Shown: positions 36,170 through 45,281, counted from the first letter of the stretch. The stretch: DNA of 64,000 bases from Paenibacillus brasilensis (GCF_009363115.1 NZ_CP045298.1:868001-932000), one strand, 5' to 3'. Notes: a model not told the origin generated them from the letters alone. Program-made: numbers and translations.

Positions 36170-36566
36170 CCCTCTCTAAAAGTCCTCCTACAAAAGCCCT
36201 TTTTAACAATACAAAAAAACATCACTTTTTAGTCTAGCATCATTTTAGCCAACTCTATATGTTGTATGTCATATAGCCTCAAAAAAACTAATTCCTTGTT
36301 AAATATCTTATTAGAACCTTTTCATTAATATTTTGGAAAAATCAATCCGTCCCACTTGTTGTTGTGAGTGGAGCATCTCCGCCTGTTTTCATCTTATGTA
36401 TGGACCTTTGCCGCAGCAGCGGAGCGGGTGATTTGAATCCAGAGAAGCGGAGCGTTCGCGTTCGCGTTCGCCTTTGCCTCTGAATTCCACCCCTGCTCTT
36501 ATTTACAATCAAGGGGATTTCAGAGGCAACAGCGATCGGAGGATCAAATCACACGCGAAGCAGCCT
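36170..36566. other. Intergenic region carrying the dispersed hairpin repeat
   Basis: The first about 200 bases are the AT-rich upstream region of the response regulator gene. The rest is the repeat at 36405-36561. No gene seen. Confidence 0.6.
36405..36561. repeat. Long imperfect inverted repeat, dispersed element
   Basis: The left part (36408-36495) contains GCCGCAGCAGCGGAGCGG, GTGATTTGAATCC, three tandem GTTCGC units (36455-36472) and TTGCCTCTGAATTCC. The right part (36508-36561) contains GGGGATTTCAGAGGCAAC, GCGATCGGAGGATCAAATCAC and ends GCGAAGCAG. GTGATTTGAATCC pairs with GGATCAAATCAC, and GCCTCTGAAxTCC with GGxTTTCAGAGGC, giving about 50-bp arms around an AT-rich loop. 33 bases recur at 24471-24503. 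It abuts the 3' end of the ABC transporter gene. A non-coding dispersed or miniature mobile element is likely. Confidence 0.7.
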
Positions 36567-38384
36567 CTAATGCTCCATACTCCTCTCCCCCATCTCCACA
36601 AACTGCTTTTGAGCCAGCTCGCGGTATACCTGGTGGGACTCTATTAACTCGGCATGAGTCCCTGCACCTGTCACCTTGCCCTTGTCCAACACAATAATCT
36701 GATCGGAGTGAACGACCGTAGACAAACGGTGAGCGATAACAATCGTCGTTCGTCCCTCCATCAAATTCGCCAGCGCCTTTTGTACCTCATGCTCGGATGA
36801 GCTGTCCAAACTGGAGGTAGCCTCATCCAGCATGAGAATGTCGGGGCTGCGAAGAAGCGCACGCGCAATGGCAATCCGTTGACGCTGCCCGCCGGACAGC
36901 TTCATTCCTCGTTCCCCTACTTCAGTGTCATAGCCTTGAGGCAAATCCATAATAAACGTGTCCGCATATGCCATCCTGGCTGCTTGTCTTACTTCTTCCA
37001 AATCAGCTTCCCGTCCCAATCCATACGTGATATTATCTCTGACTGTTCCGGACATCATTGAGCTTTCCTGCGACACATAACCGATTTTGGAGCGCCAGGA
37101 GGATAATGTATATGACGATATCGGATCATCTCCATAACAGATTTCTCCGGTATTTGGTACATAAAAGCGCTCCAACAATGAAAACAAGGTCGATTTTCCA
37201 CTCCCGCTCGGACCTACAAATGCTGTCGTACGGTTAGCTGGAATGACCAAATTTGCGTTATGAAGAACCTCTTCCCCTTCGGTATAGGAAAAAGCAACAT
37301 CATGCAGCACAATATCCCTGCTCTCTTTTGCCGCTTCCAGCTTCAATTCCAATGGCTCCTCTTCATGATCCAAAATACTCTGAATCCGCTCAGTAGCTCC
37401 AACCACCTTTTGCAAACGTGAGTACAAGGTCGTGAATTGGGCCATCGGTGTAATTACCTGAAACAGTAGCAAAATAAAAGCCACTAAATCCCCGGCAGTC
37501 AGCATACCCGATGCTACTCGTACGCCACCTACACCCAAAATAATGACCAGTACTGCGGTTAGCAGAAAAGTAGAAATAGGACCTACAAGGGCCAAAATGC
37601 GGGATTCCTGTAGGCCAAAGCGGAACATCCGGTAGATGCGATCCTCCCCGGCCTTGGCTTCTCTGCTTTCCGTTCCGTAAGCCTTCACCAGCCTAATTTC
37701 ACCTATAACCTGGCTCAGCACTGAGGTCAGATCTGCCATCTCGTCCTGCTGCTTTTTGGAGATGCGATACATTTTCCGCCCTACAGGAAACAAAATAAGA
37801 GCAGTTAGCGGAACAATCGTCAGAATAATGAGCGTCATAACCCAATCCAGATAAAATAACAGCGCAATACCGCCAATAATTGCAATCACATTAGAAATCA
37901 GATTGACAAGATACTCTGTAATAAGGTTCATAATCAGGCTTGTATCATTGGTGACACGACTCATCGTATCTCCTGACCGATTCCGGTCAAAGTACGGGAT
38001 GGGGAGAGACAAAATTTTATGCCATAAGCGTTTGCGCAAATTAGCCACAATTTTGTGCCCCGCAAAGTTCAGCATATAAATAGAAACCGCCGAAGCCACT
38101 GCTTGAAGCACAAAAGCCCCAAGCAAACCAAAAATGACCATACGATTCAGTGAAGAAAAGGTCAAACCGTCGATCAATCCCTTGGTCATCAGCGGTACAA
38201 TTAAACCGGCAACTGTCTGAACGAGGGTCAGAATCATGGCAATGATGAGAATGGCCTTGGGTGGGTGTGCACTCGCAATTAATTTGATAAACCGACCCAT
38301 GCCGGCCTTATTGGGTCTTTTAGTCGGCTTTTCCTGCTTCCAGTCCTGTTGTTCATCTTGCTGTAAATGATGCTCATTTTCCAT
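36567..38384 (-). CDS. ABC transporter, fused permease/ATPase (multidrug exporter type)
   Basis: 605 aa half-transporter. The N-terminal membrane domain (about 30-330) has six helices. The nucleotide-binding domain carries Walker A TAFVGPSGSGKSTLFSLLER, the Q-loop at SKIGYVSQESSMM, the signature MKLSGGQRQRIAIARALLRS, Walker B DILMLDEATSSLD, and the H-loop IVIAHRLS. It resembles BmrA/LmrA homodimeric drug or lipid exporters. The substrate is unknown. The N-terminus (MENEHHLQQDEQQDWKQEKP) is a charged cytoplasmic extension. A terminator of the upstream gene precedes it, so it is its own unit. Confidence 0.9.
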   Translation of the reverse strand: MENEHHLQQDEQQDWKQEKPTKRPNKAGMGRFIKLIASAHPPKAILIIAMILTLVQTVAGLIVPLMTKGLIDGLTFSSLNRMVIFGLLGAFVLQAVASAVSIYMLNFAGHKIVANLRKRLWHKILSLPIPYFDRNRSGDTMSRVTNDTSLIMNLITEYLVNLISNVIAIIGGIALLFYLDWVMTLIILTIVPLTALILFPVGRKMYRISKKQQDEMADLTSVLSQVIGEIRLVKAYGTESREAKAGEDRIYRMFRFGLQESRILALVGPISTFLLTAVLVIILGVGGVRVASGMLTAGDLVAFILLLFQVITPMAQFTTLYSRLQKVVGATERIQSILDHEEEPLELKLEAAKESRDIVLHDVAFSYTEGEEVLHNANLVIPANRTTAFVGPSGSGKSTLFSLLERFYVPNTGEICYGDDPISSYTLSSWRSKIGYVSQESSMMSGTVRDNITYGLGREADLEEVRQAARMAYADTFIMDLPQGYDTEVGERGMKLSGGQRQRIAIARALLRSPDILMLDEATSSLDSSSEHEVQKALANLMEGRTTIVIAHRLSTVVHSDQIIVLDKGKVTGAGTHAELIESHQVYRELAQKQFVEMGERSMEH

Positions 38385-38424
38385 AAACCATCAACCTCGC
38401 TTCCGAATCTGACCATGCTTGTCC

Positions 38425-38455
38425 AAACAACAACACCCGCGCTCTGCGCGGGTAT
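38425..38455 (-). terminator. Terminator after the NCS2 permease
   Basis: Minus strand: ACCCGCGC-AGA-GCGCGGGT perfect 8-bp stem followed by a GTTGTTGTTT tail. Confidence 0.75.
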
Positions 38456-38482
38456 GAACAGTACATCCTATCTTCGATTTTA

Positions 38483-39781
38483 CTATACCAATGAATGAAG
38501 CACAAAGTTAGCTACAAACAGTACAGAAATGATATACAGAGCGACAGGCACTTCCTTGCCGCGTCCTGCTGCCAGCTTGGCAACAGGGTATGCAATAAAA
38601 CCAAATGCCATCCCGTCTACAATGCTGTAAGTAAAAGGCATCATCACCATGATCAGAAATGCAGGAAACGCCTCGGTAAAATCACCAAAATCCATCTCAC
38701 GTACATTTTGCACCATCAGCCCGCCAATAATGATTAACACGGGAGCAATCGCGCTATCAGGAATATAAGCCAGCAGCGGAATACAGAAGAACGTGGCCCC
38801 GAATAATATAGCAGTTACTAGCGGTGTTACGCCCGAACGTCCCCCTGCTGCAATACCCGCTGTCGATTCCGCCGCAGCTACCGCCGGACTGCTGCCTAAA
38901 ATACCGGCAAAAATATTGGTCACCGCCAATACACGCAAGCTATTCTTAAAGGTGTCCGGTCTTCCAATCATGTTGGTCTGCGCAGTAATCATACCAATAT
39001 TCTCAAATAGCACAATAAGCAGCAAAAGAAAAACAGCGATCCAGAAGGCAACCGAAGCGATACCTGAAAAGGACAGCTCTCCAAACAATTGCCCATACTG
39101 CCGCACGGTTTCAGACGTTCGCACCGTACTTGTCGGCTCTACAGCTCCCAGCACGTAAGCCAGCCCCGTTCCCGCCAAAATACTGATCAGCAGCCCTCCT
39201 TGAACGTTACGGACAAACAACACAATAGCGAGCAGCAACGTTACACAAGCCGTGATCACCTTAGGGTCATTAAAATGACCGATGGCCACAAAGGTCGTTT
39301 GATGAGCAATCACGATACCGCTTTTTTGCAATCCGATAAAGGTTAAAAACAAGCCAATTCCTACCGTAATTCCGTGCTGTAAATTATGGGGTATTGCCTG
39401 GCTAATCAGCTTGTACAAAGATGTAAATGCTACAACGGCGAATAAAAGCCCTGTGACGGTAACCACCATTAATGCTTCCTGCCAGTTCAGCTTCATCGAA
39501 TGTACGAGCGTATAAGTGAAAAACGCATTAATCCCCATCCCTGGCACAACGACTATAGGAGATTTTCCACCAAAAGCCATCAGCAGACAGCCGATAATGG
39601 ACGTGAGCAGTGTACCGAGCATCGCCCCTTGCAGGGGAATCCCGGCATCCGCTAAAATGGTCGCATTGACCATCACAATATATACAACGGAAAAATAAGA
39701 AATGGCACCGGCGGCCAATTCCTTTTTCCAATGATGCTCGGCTTTGAAACCAAGACTTCTGGACCATAGTCCACCCTTCAT
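38483..39781 (-). CDS. NCS2 family purine permease (PbuG/AzgA type)
   Basis: 432 aa from the ATG at 39781 (MKGGLWSRSLGFKAEHHWKK), preceded by GGAGGG; the open frame extends to 39883 without a ribosome site. About 12-14 membrane helices. PGMGINAFFTYTLV, SSPAVAAAESTAGIAAGGRSG and VPGMGINAFF are hallmarks of the AzgA-like adenine/guanine/hypoxanthine branch of NCS2. I found no purine riboswitch upstream; a terminator of tcdA fills that space. Confidence 0.88.
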   Translation of the reverse strand: MKGGLWSRSLGFKAEHHWKKELAAGAISYFSVVYIVMVNATILADAGIPLQGAMLGTLLTSIIGCLLMAFGGKSPIVVVPGMGINAFFTYTLVHSMKLNWQEALMVVTVTGLLFAVVAFTSLYKLISQAIPHNLQHGITVGIGLFLTFIGLQKSGIVIAHQTTFVAIGHFNDPKVITACVTLLLAIVLFVRNVQGGLLISILAGTGLAYVLGAVEPTSTVRTSETVRQYGQLFGELSFSGIASVAFWIAVFLLLLIVLFENIGMITAQTNMIGRPDTFKNSLRVLAVTNIFAGILGSSPAVAAAESTAGIAAGGRSGVTPLVTAILFGATFFCIPLLAYIPDSAIAPVLIIIGGLMVQNVREMDFGDFTEAFPAFLIMVMMPFTYSIVDGMAFGFIAYPVAKLAAGRGKEVPVALYIISVLFVANFVLHSLV

Positions 39782-39837
39782 AGCAAAGCCCTCCAGCAAG
39801 TTGTCCAATCTGGTTGCAGCAAGCTGCGTTTTTTCAA

Positions 39838-39901
39838 AACAAAAAGAGCTGTAGTCGACTGTGACACAATGGATGTGATGCACAGAACAAGTCTACAGCA
39901 T
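39838..39901 (-). terminator. Terminator after tcdA
   Basis: Minus strand: GCTGTAG pairs with CTACAGC, with an inner CTGTG/CACAG helix, and TCTTTTTGTTTT follows. It begins about 15 bases after the tcdA stop. Confidence 0.8.
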
Positions 39902-39914
39902 GCTATCTTTAGGA

Positions 39915-40664
39915 CTACACGCCAGCGCGCTCTAACAAATCCTTGACCACCACACTGACCATGATCAAACCTGCTACCGGGGGTACAAAAGCATTGCTCG
40001 CAGGGGGTTGCTTCGCCTTTCGGATTTCAGGTGCGTTGGCAGGCACAATTTTTTTGGTAATTTCTTCACGCGGCTTCATGGGCTCCTCATCAGAGAATAC
40101 AACCTTGACGCCCTTGGTAATGCCTTCCTTGCGCAGCTTGGTGCGGATGACACGGGCAATCGGATCCATTCTTGTCTGGGAAATATCAGCTACTTGGAAA
40201 CGACTTGGGTCCATTTTATTCGCAGCGCCCATACTGGAGATCATCGGAATACCCCGTTTCAAGCATTCCTTAATCAAATGTATTTTGTAAACAATCGTAT
40301 CCGAAGCATCCAGCACATAATCCAGATCGTATTTAAACAGCTCTTCATAGGTTTCTTCGGTGTAAAACATGTTCAGCGCAATGGCTTCACATTCAGGATT
40401 AATCAGCTTCACACGCTCTACCATCAGATCAGCCTTTTTTTGACCTACCGTTGTTGTCAACGCATGAATCTGGCGGTTAATGTTGGTAATGTCTACAACA
40501 TCTTTATCGATCAAAATAATACGTCCGACACCCGTCCGCGCCAGCGCCTCGACTGCAATCGAGCCGACTCCACCAATACCCAGCACGGCTACCGTACTAT
40601 TCTTCATAACTTCCAGACCCTCAGAGCCAATGGCCAGCTCTGTTCGTGAAAATTGATGCAGCAT
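39915..40664 (-). CDS. tcdA: tRNA threonylcarbamoyladenosine dehydratase TcdA (YrvM)
   Basis: 249 aa E1-like (ThiF/MoeB) ATP-binding protein. Nucleotide-binding VAVLGIGGVGSIAVEALART and IILIDKDVVDITNINRQIHA are family motifs. YVLDASDTIVYKIHLIKECL contains the conserved acidic residue. It cyclises t6A37 to ct6A in tRNAs that read ANN codons. Neighbour of aspS as in Bacillus, with a weak terminator between them. An AGGGAGGATATG site precedes the ATG. Confidence 0.92.
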   Translation of the reverse strand: MLHQFSRTELAIGSEGLEVMKNSTVAVLGIGGVGSIAVEALARTGVGRIILIDKDVVDITNINRQIHALTTTVGQKKADLMVERVKLINPECEAIALNMFYTEETYEELFKYDLDYVLDASDTIVYKIHLIKECLKRGIPMISSMGAANKMDPSRFQVADISQTRMDPIARVIRTKLRKEGITKGVKVVFSDEEPMKPREEITKKIVPANAPEIRKAKQPPASNAFVPPVAGLIMVSVVVKDLLERAGV

Positions 40665-40722
40665 GTGGCATATCCTCCCTTACTGATTTTAACTTTACGT
40701 TTAAACACCAGCATACAAACCA

Positions 40723-40757
40723 CGAACCCATTATCCATAAAAGGGTAACGGGTTCAT
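40723..40757 (-). terminator. Hairpin between aspS and tcdA
   Basis: Minus strand: GAACCCGTTA pairs with TAATGGGTTC around a loop, with only a GT-rich tail. It likely ends hisS-aspS transcripts or reduces read-through into tcdA. Confidence 0.5.
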
Positions 40758-40815
40758 GGCAATCATAAGCTATTCACAAGCCAATGGATGGCACTCGCTA
40801 AGCCAAATGTTCGTC

Positions 40816-42594
40816 TTAGGCTTTAGGCGCAGCAGGCTTCGGAGCAAGACGGATATGAAGCAGCTCCAATTGAGATGGATCCACTTCGGATGGTGCATCC
40901 ATAAGCAGGTCAGTTGCACTAGCTGTTTTCGGGAATGCAATGGTTTCACGCAGATTTGTACGGCCTGCGAGCAGCATCACAAGACGGTCAAAACCGAAGG
41001 CAATACCTCCATGTGGAGGCGCACCATATTCGAACGCATTCAACAGATAGCCGAATTTATCTTGAACTTCTTCCGGTGACAGGCGGAGAGCATTGAACAT
41101 TTTTTCCTGAACATCACGCTTGTGAATCCGCATCGAGCCGCCGCCTACTTCGTAGCCGTTCAGTACAATGTCATATGCCTCGGCACGAACCTGGCCTGGA
41201 TCTGTATCCAAAATGGCAAGGTCCTCATCCTTCGGACGCGTAAACGGATGGTGTTCCGCTACATACCGTTTTTGTTCTTCATCATAGCCGAGAAGCGGGA
41301 AGTCTACAACCCATGCAAATTTGAATGTGTTATCGTCGATCAGTCCCAAATGACGGCCAATTTTCAAACGAAGCGCGCCCAATACATCAGCAACGACTTT
41401 TTTGTTATCCGCAGAGAAGAGCAACAGATCGCCTTCTTCAGCCCCCGTGCGCTCTTTCAATGCTTCGATTTCTTCCGGTGTAAAGAATTTCACGATAGGC
41501 CCCTTAAATTCGCCTTCCTTCACTTGAATCCAAGCCAAGCCTTTAGCTCCATAACGTGCAGCATACGGCCCCAGGTCATCAATGTCCTTACGACTCCATG
41601 TGCCACATCCTTTGGCATTAAGGACTTTTACCTCGCCGCCCTTTTCAATTACGGAAGCGAACACTTTTACACCACTGCTTGCCACGATATCATTGACATT
41701 TATCAACTCAAGGCCAAAACGCAGGTCCGGCTTGTCTGAGCCATATTTGTCCATCGCTTCTGCATGTGTAATTCGCTGGAACGGGGTTTCCAGTTCTACA
41801 CCAATCGTCTCTTTGAACAGTTTGACCATAAGACGCTCCATCATAGGCAGCAAGTCATCCCGTTCCATGAAGGAGGTCTCAATGTCGATCTGTGTAAATT
41901 CAGGCTGGCGGTCAGCACGCAAGTCTTCATCACGGAAACAACGTGCCATTTGGTAGTAACGCTCCAAGCCGCTCACCATCAGCAATTGCTTGTAAATTTG
42001 CGGTGATTGCGGCAAGGCGAAAAACTCGCCTTCATGCACACGGCTTGGCACCAGATAATCACGAGCACCCTCTGGCGAGCTTCTCGTCAGAATCGGTGTT
42101 TCTACTTCGATGAAATCTTCACCGTCTAGAAAATCACGGAACACCTTAGCCGCTTTGGAACGAAGTTTCAACGTCTGGTACATCTGCGGACGACGCAGAT
42201 CCAGGTAACGGTATTTCAAACGCACCGACTCATCTACTTCTACGCCGTCTTCAATGAAGAACGGAGGTGTTTTGGAGGCATTCAATACTTCGATTTCAGT
42301 AACACGCACTTCAATTTCACCTGTAGGCAGGTTCGTATTGATTGTTTCTACATCACGCTTGACAACGGTGCCAGTAACCTCAAGCACATATTCACTGCGG
42401 ACACGGTCTGCAATTTGTAGCGCTTCACCGGAATAGGCCGGATTAAACACGATTTGTACAATTCCGCTACGGTCACGCAGGTCTATAAAAAGTACGCCCC
42501 CCAAATCACGACGGGTCTGTACCCAACCGTTCAATGTAACTGTTTCTCCGATATGCGCATGAGTCAATGCGCCGCATTGATGACTCCTTTTCAT
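40816..42594 (-). CDS. aspS: Aspartyl-tRNA synthetase
   Basis: 592 aa from the ATG at 42594 ([20 protein letters not shown]), preceded by AGGAGTG; an upstream in-frame start at 42603 overlaps this site. N-terminal OB-fold anticodon-binding domain (about 15-110), class IIb core with motif 2 ([20 protein letters not shown]) and motif 3 ([16 protein letters not shown]), and a GAD insertion at about 300-410 typical of the bacterial form. Downstream of hisS by about 85 bases, probably sharing its T-box leader. Confidence 0.96.
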   Translation of the reverse strand: MKRSHQCGALTHAHIGETVTLNGWVQTRRDLGGVLFIDLRDRSGIVQIVFNPAYSGEALQIADRVRSEYVLEVTGTVVKRDVETINTNLPTGEIEVRVTEIEVLNASKTPPFFIEDGVEVDESVRLKYRYLDLRRPQMYQTLKLRSKAAKVFRDFLDGEDFIEVETPILTRSSPEGARDYLVPSRVHEGEFFALPQSPQIYKQLLMVSGLERYYQMARCFRDEDLRADRQPEFTQIDIETSFMERDDLLPMMERLMVKLFKETIGVELETPFQRITHAEAMDKYGSDKPDLRFGLELINVNDIVASSGVKVFASVIEKGGEVKVLNAKGCGTWSRKDIDDLGPYAARYGAKGLAWIQVKEGEFKGPIVKFFTPEEIEALKERTGAEEGDLLLFSADNKKVVADVLGALRLKIGRHLGLIDDNTFKFAWVVDFPLLGYDEEQKRYVAEHHPFTRPKDEDLAILDTDPGQVRAEAYDIVLNGYEVGGGSMRIHKRDVQEKMFNALRLSPEEVQDKFGYLLNAFEYGAPPHGGIAFGFDRLVMLLAGRTNLRETIAFPKTASATDLLMDAPSEVDPSQLELLHIRLAPKPAAPKA

Positions 42595-42679
42595 AATACA
42601 CACTCCTGTTTATGTTAGTAGTTAATGCTATATGACAGCCAGAGGGAAGCTCCCCCTGACTGATGTTACATCATGTTTT

Positions 42680-43924
42680 TCAACCTAGTTCTTCCACCAG
42701 CTGATCCAGCTTAACGGTACGCTGCTCACCGGTTTCCATGTTTTTCAGTGCAATTTCACCCTGTGCCAGCTCATCCTCGCCCAGAATCGCAGTATATCTC
42801 GCTTTAAAGCGATCTGCTGATTTCATCTGCGCCTTCATTTTACGGCCCAAATAATCTCGCTCTGCAGAAAATCCGGCTTGACGCAGCTTAAACAGCTGTT
42901 TGGTCACTTCCGTTTCTGCCGCTTCCCCCAATGCCACCATATAGACATCCAGCGGCTTGGCTTCGTTCAATTGGACACCCTGATGCTCCAGGATCAGCTG
43001 AATTCGCTCCAGCCCAATACCAAAACCAATCCCCGGCTGATCGGGTCCGCCCAGATCTCCAACCAATCCGTTGTATCGACCGCCTCCACCAATCGTGTCA
43101 ATAGCACCAATTCCTTCGGCTTTGAACTCAAATGCTGTCAGCGTATAATAATCCAGTCCCCGTACCAGACGTGGATTGACCGTATATTCCACACCCATCG
43201 CATCCAAATTTTGCTTCACTTTCTCAAAATGTGTGCGGGATTCCTCATCGAGGCTATCCAAAATAGAAGGTGCACCGCCAAATTTGTCCTGGTCATCTTT
43301 GCTATCCAGCACTCGTAGCGGATTACGCTCGATGCGCGCTTGGCTCTCCTTGGTCAATGTATCCTTAATAGGCAGCAGGAAGTCAACCAAATGTTGCCGA
43401 TAAGCAGCACGGCTGGCAGCGTTACCGACGGAGTTAATTTCTACCTGTACTCCTTTCAGGCCCAGCTCTCGGCAGAACTGATACCCGAAAGCAATAACTT
43501 CTGCATCCAGCGCCGGGTCCATCGCCCCGAATGCTTCAATGCCAAATTGGTGAAACTGGCGCTGACGTCCAGCCTGTGGACGCTCATACCGAAACATCGG
43601 ACCAATGTAATACAGCTTGGTCACATCCGGCTCACCGTATAGTTTGTTCTCCACATAGGAGCGAACAACCCCTGCTGTCCCCTCCGGACGCAGCGTCATG
43701 CTGCGTTTTCCTTTATCCTCAAAAGTATACATTTCCTTTTCCACCACATCAGTCGTTTCACCCACACCCCGAATGAACAAATTCGTTTGTTCAAACATCG
43801 GTGTACGGATCTCTCGATAATTAAAGCGGCGACTAATTTCGCGGGCTTTTTCCTCGACTACTTGCCATCTTTCTACATTGCCCGGCAGCAAATCCTGCGT
43901 TCCCGTCGGCTTTTGAAAGGCCAT
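42680..43924 (-). CDS. hisS: Histidyl-tRNA synthetase
   Basis: 414 aa class IIa enzyme, MAFQKPTGTQDLLPGNVERW at the start. Motif 2 is at FRYERPQAGRQRQFHQFGIE. The HisA signatures LVRGLDYYTLTAFEF and GGGGRYNGLVGDLGG are present, with motif 3 at GIGFGIGLERIQLIL. The C-terminal anticodon domain is at about 325-410. First coding gene after the T-box leader and upstream of aspS. Confidence 0.96.
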   Translation of the reverse strand: MAFQKPTGTQDLLPGNVERWQVVEEKAREISRRFNYREIRTPMFEQTNLFIRGVGETTDVVEKEMYTFEDKGKRSMTLRPEGTAGVVRSYVENKLYGEPDVTKLYYIGPMFRYERPQAGRQRQFHQFGIEAFGAMDPALDAEVIAFGYQFCRELGLKGVQVEINSVGNAASRAAYRQHLVDFLLPIKDTLTKESQARIERNPLRVLDSKDDQDKFGGAPSILDSLDEESRTHFEKVKQNLDAMGVEYTVNPRLVRGLDYYTLTAFEFKAEGIGAIDTIGGGGRYNGLVGDLGGPDQPGIGFGIGLERIQLILEHQGVQLNEAKPLDVYMVALGEAAETEVTKQLFKLRQAGFSAERDYLGRKMKAQMKSADRFKARYTAILGEDELAQGEIALKNMETGEQRTVKLDQLVEELG

Positions 43925-43999
43925 TAACGTATCCCCCCATCTGTATATTTCTTGATTTTTGTTTCTTGATCACTCGCTATTTAAGCTCATAATAAAACA

Positions 44000-44372
44000 A
44001 AAAATCCCTCGCCCTGTTAAAATTAACAGGGACGAGGGATTGTCGTTTACAAATCACCCGTGGTACCACCCACATTCCGGAGTTTACCAGGACAGCCAGC
44101 GCGCAAAAAACGCTCAGTGCCCGTCAGCCTTACACTGACTCCGCTCATACGTATAACGCCCGTAACGCGCAGTACGGCTATTATGCAGGATGGTCTGCTG
44201 TTTGGCACAGTTACCTGTGCCCCTCTCGGCAGGTGCTCCTCAATTGTTCGCCGCCTGTTCTCGGGGAGGTCATTCGTCCGCTCATCAAGGGAATTTTTAC
44301 AGCCTGGAAATTCCTCTCTGCGCTTGTGGGTTCGGAGTACTTGGTCCCGTCATCAAATCATTTTTCATTATT
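44000..44372 (-). promoter_or_regulatory. T-box riboswitch leader of hisS-aspS
   Basis: Minus-strand core GGGTGGTACCACGG (44058-44071) lies upstream of a strong terminator (44003-44040; CCCTCGTCCCTGTTA and TAACAGGGCGAGGG, then TTTTTTG). Upstream, AGAGAGGAATTTCC and the rest of Stem I features are visible. Leader length is about 370 bases, long for the class. A GAC (Asp) triplet at 44269-44271 sits in a plausible specifier position, but I could not exclude a His CAC/CAT or an overlapping dual specifier. Confidence 0.88.
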
Positions 44373-44377
44373 TTATG

Positions 44378-44406
44378 ATTTTAATGAACTGCTTCGACAA
44401 AGTCAA
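44378..44406 (-). promoter_or_regulatory. SigA promoter of the hisS T-box leader
   Basis: Minus-strand TTGACT (44401-44406) and TAAAAT (44378-44383) separated by 17 bases, directly upstream of the leader. Confidence 0.8.
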
Positions 44407-44440
44407 GACATTCCCTCTAGAAGAAGACAAATAAGTCTAA

Positions 44441-44480
44441 AAAAAAGAAAAAACCTGCGGAAACGGTCCGTAGGTTTAAA
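44441..44480 (-). terminator. Terminator downstream of the dtd region
   Basis: Minus strand: AAACCTACGGA and TCCGCAGGTTT pair around a 5-base loop, followed by TTTTTTCTTTTTTTT. It probably ends the rel-dtd transcript before the hisS promoter. Confidence 0.8.
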
Positions 44481-44625
44481 AAGATATATCAAAAGGGGGT
44501 CATGCCGTTATTATAAACAACGAATATTAAGGAATGATGTTTCGAATATTACAATTTCATTACAGGCACTCTGTAGCAGCTACATTCCTCAAGTAACGAC
44601 AATCTGTGACAATCTCCGGCTTTAA

Positions 44626-44739
44626 TCATAGCTGCGCCACATATCGTAATTCATCCTGATCACCGTTAATATAGACTTCTGTCGCACCAAGCAAGCCTCT
44701 GTCGTGATCCGTCGTTCCGCTCCAACAACTCTCAGCACT
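44626..44739 (-). pseudogene. Truncated coding tail next to a MITE-like element
   Basis: A minus-strand frame reads SAESCWSGTTDHDRGLLGAT and EVYINGDQDELRYVAQL before a TGA at 44626. The composition is clearly protein-like. It starts without an initiation codon, right where the inverted-repeat element at 44753-44955 and its T-rich edge end. It is probably the C-terminus of a gene cut by that element or by a deletion. Family not recognised. In Bacillus this place, between dtd and hisS, holds an amidase gene, but this tail does not look like an amidase. Confidence 0.45.
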
Positions 44740-44752
44740 AAAAAAAGAAAAA

Positions 44753-44955
44753 GGAGCCTTTCGGCTCCTCAGGCTGTCGAGAAACCCCCTGTTTTTTTAA
44801 TGAGGTTTAAAATGGCTCTTTTGATCAAATAAAAATGGGTCCTCAGATCGTTTTAAATCGATTTTTGTTTTAAAAGTTGAGTCTCCCCAAACAAAAAATA
44901 AAGTGCCGGAAAGTCCGTTGGACTTTCTCGACACTCTGAGGAGCCTTTCGGCTCC
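44753..44955. mobile_element. MITE-like element with 32-base terminal inverted repeats
   Basis: About 203 bases bounded by matching inverted arms. The left arm (44753-44784) is GGAGCCTTTCGGCTCC then TCAGGCTGTCGAGAAA. The right arm (44924-44955) is TTTCTCGACACTCTGA then GGAGCCTTTCGGCTCC. The interior has no transposase and is AT-rich. The GGAGCC/GGCTCC hairpin in each end can also stop transcription. It looks like a non-autonomous derivative of an insertion sequence; the parent family is not certain. Confidence 0.6.
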
Positions 44956-44984
44956 TTCTCTCACTTACTGCTAAATATCCGGCC

Positions 44985-45146
44985 CTACCTGCGCGGCAAA
45001 GCATCGCGCCCCGGCTTGTCCATGGCTGCTGCAACATGCTGCAATAACGTATCAGCATCACGGGTAAGGCTGATCGCCTCCTGAATACTACCGGGGAAAA
45101 GCAGCGTAGCGCTTCGATAACCGTCCATTTTTGGGGTTTGACGCAT
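44985..45146 (-). CDS. Small unidentified protein, 53 aa
   Basis: ATG at 45146 follows AGGAGAG by 8 bases. It reads MRQTPKMDGYRSATLLFPGS, then IQEAISLTRDADTLLQHVAA, AMDKPGRDALPRR and a TAG. It is soluble and amphipathic, with a helix in the middle. The 100 bases upstream in another frame (MDQHEQNKMTVHGDDNVIPT, then GDKPGEIALRVTGET) also look coding and run into it with a frame change. The region may therefore be either two overlapping small genes or one frameshifted gene. Co-oriented with rel and dtd. Confidence 0.5.
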   Translation of the reverse strand: MRQTPKMDGYRSATLLFPGSIQEAISLTRDADTLLQHVAAAMDKPGRDALPRR

Positions 45147-45281
45147 TGCATCGTCTCTCCTGTCACCCTTAAGGCTATCTCACCCGGTTTATCACCGGTT
45201 GGGATGACATTATCGTCTCCATGAACGGTCATTTTATTCTGCTCATGCTGATCCATGCCATGCCTACGAACCAACTTGTAC

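Noticed and set aside
36450..36475. GTTCGC tandem units as a CRISPR or VNTR array
   Set aside because: Only three 6-base units, without spacers; part of the hairpin repeat.
39782..39914. Purine riboswitch before the NCS2 permease
   Set aside because: The hairpin there has a T-rich tail and fits a tcdA terminator; no purine aptamer core was found.
40665..40815. Possible 6S RNA between aspS and tcdA, where B. subtilis may carry one
   Set aside because: The interval is only 150 bases and shows just a small terminator-like hairpin, not the long open-bubble rod of 6S RNA.
44870..45274. Minus-strand open frame of 134 codons
   Set aside because: Its second half is out of frame with the better 53-aa reading frame and runs through the MITE-like element; probably a mixed or shadow frame.
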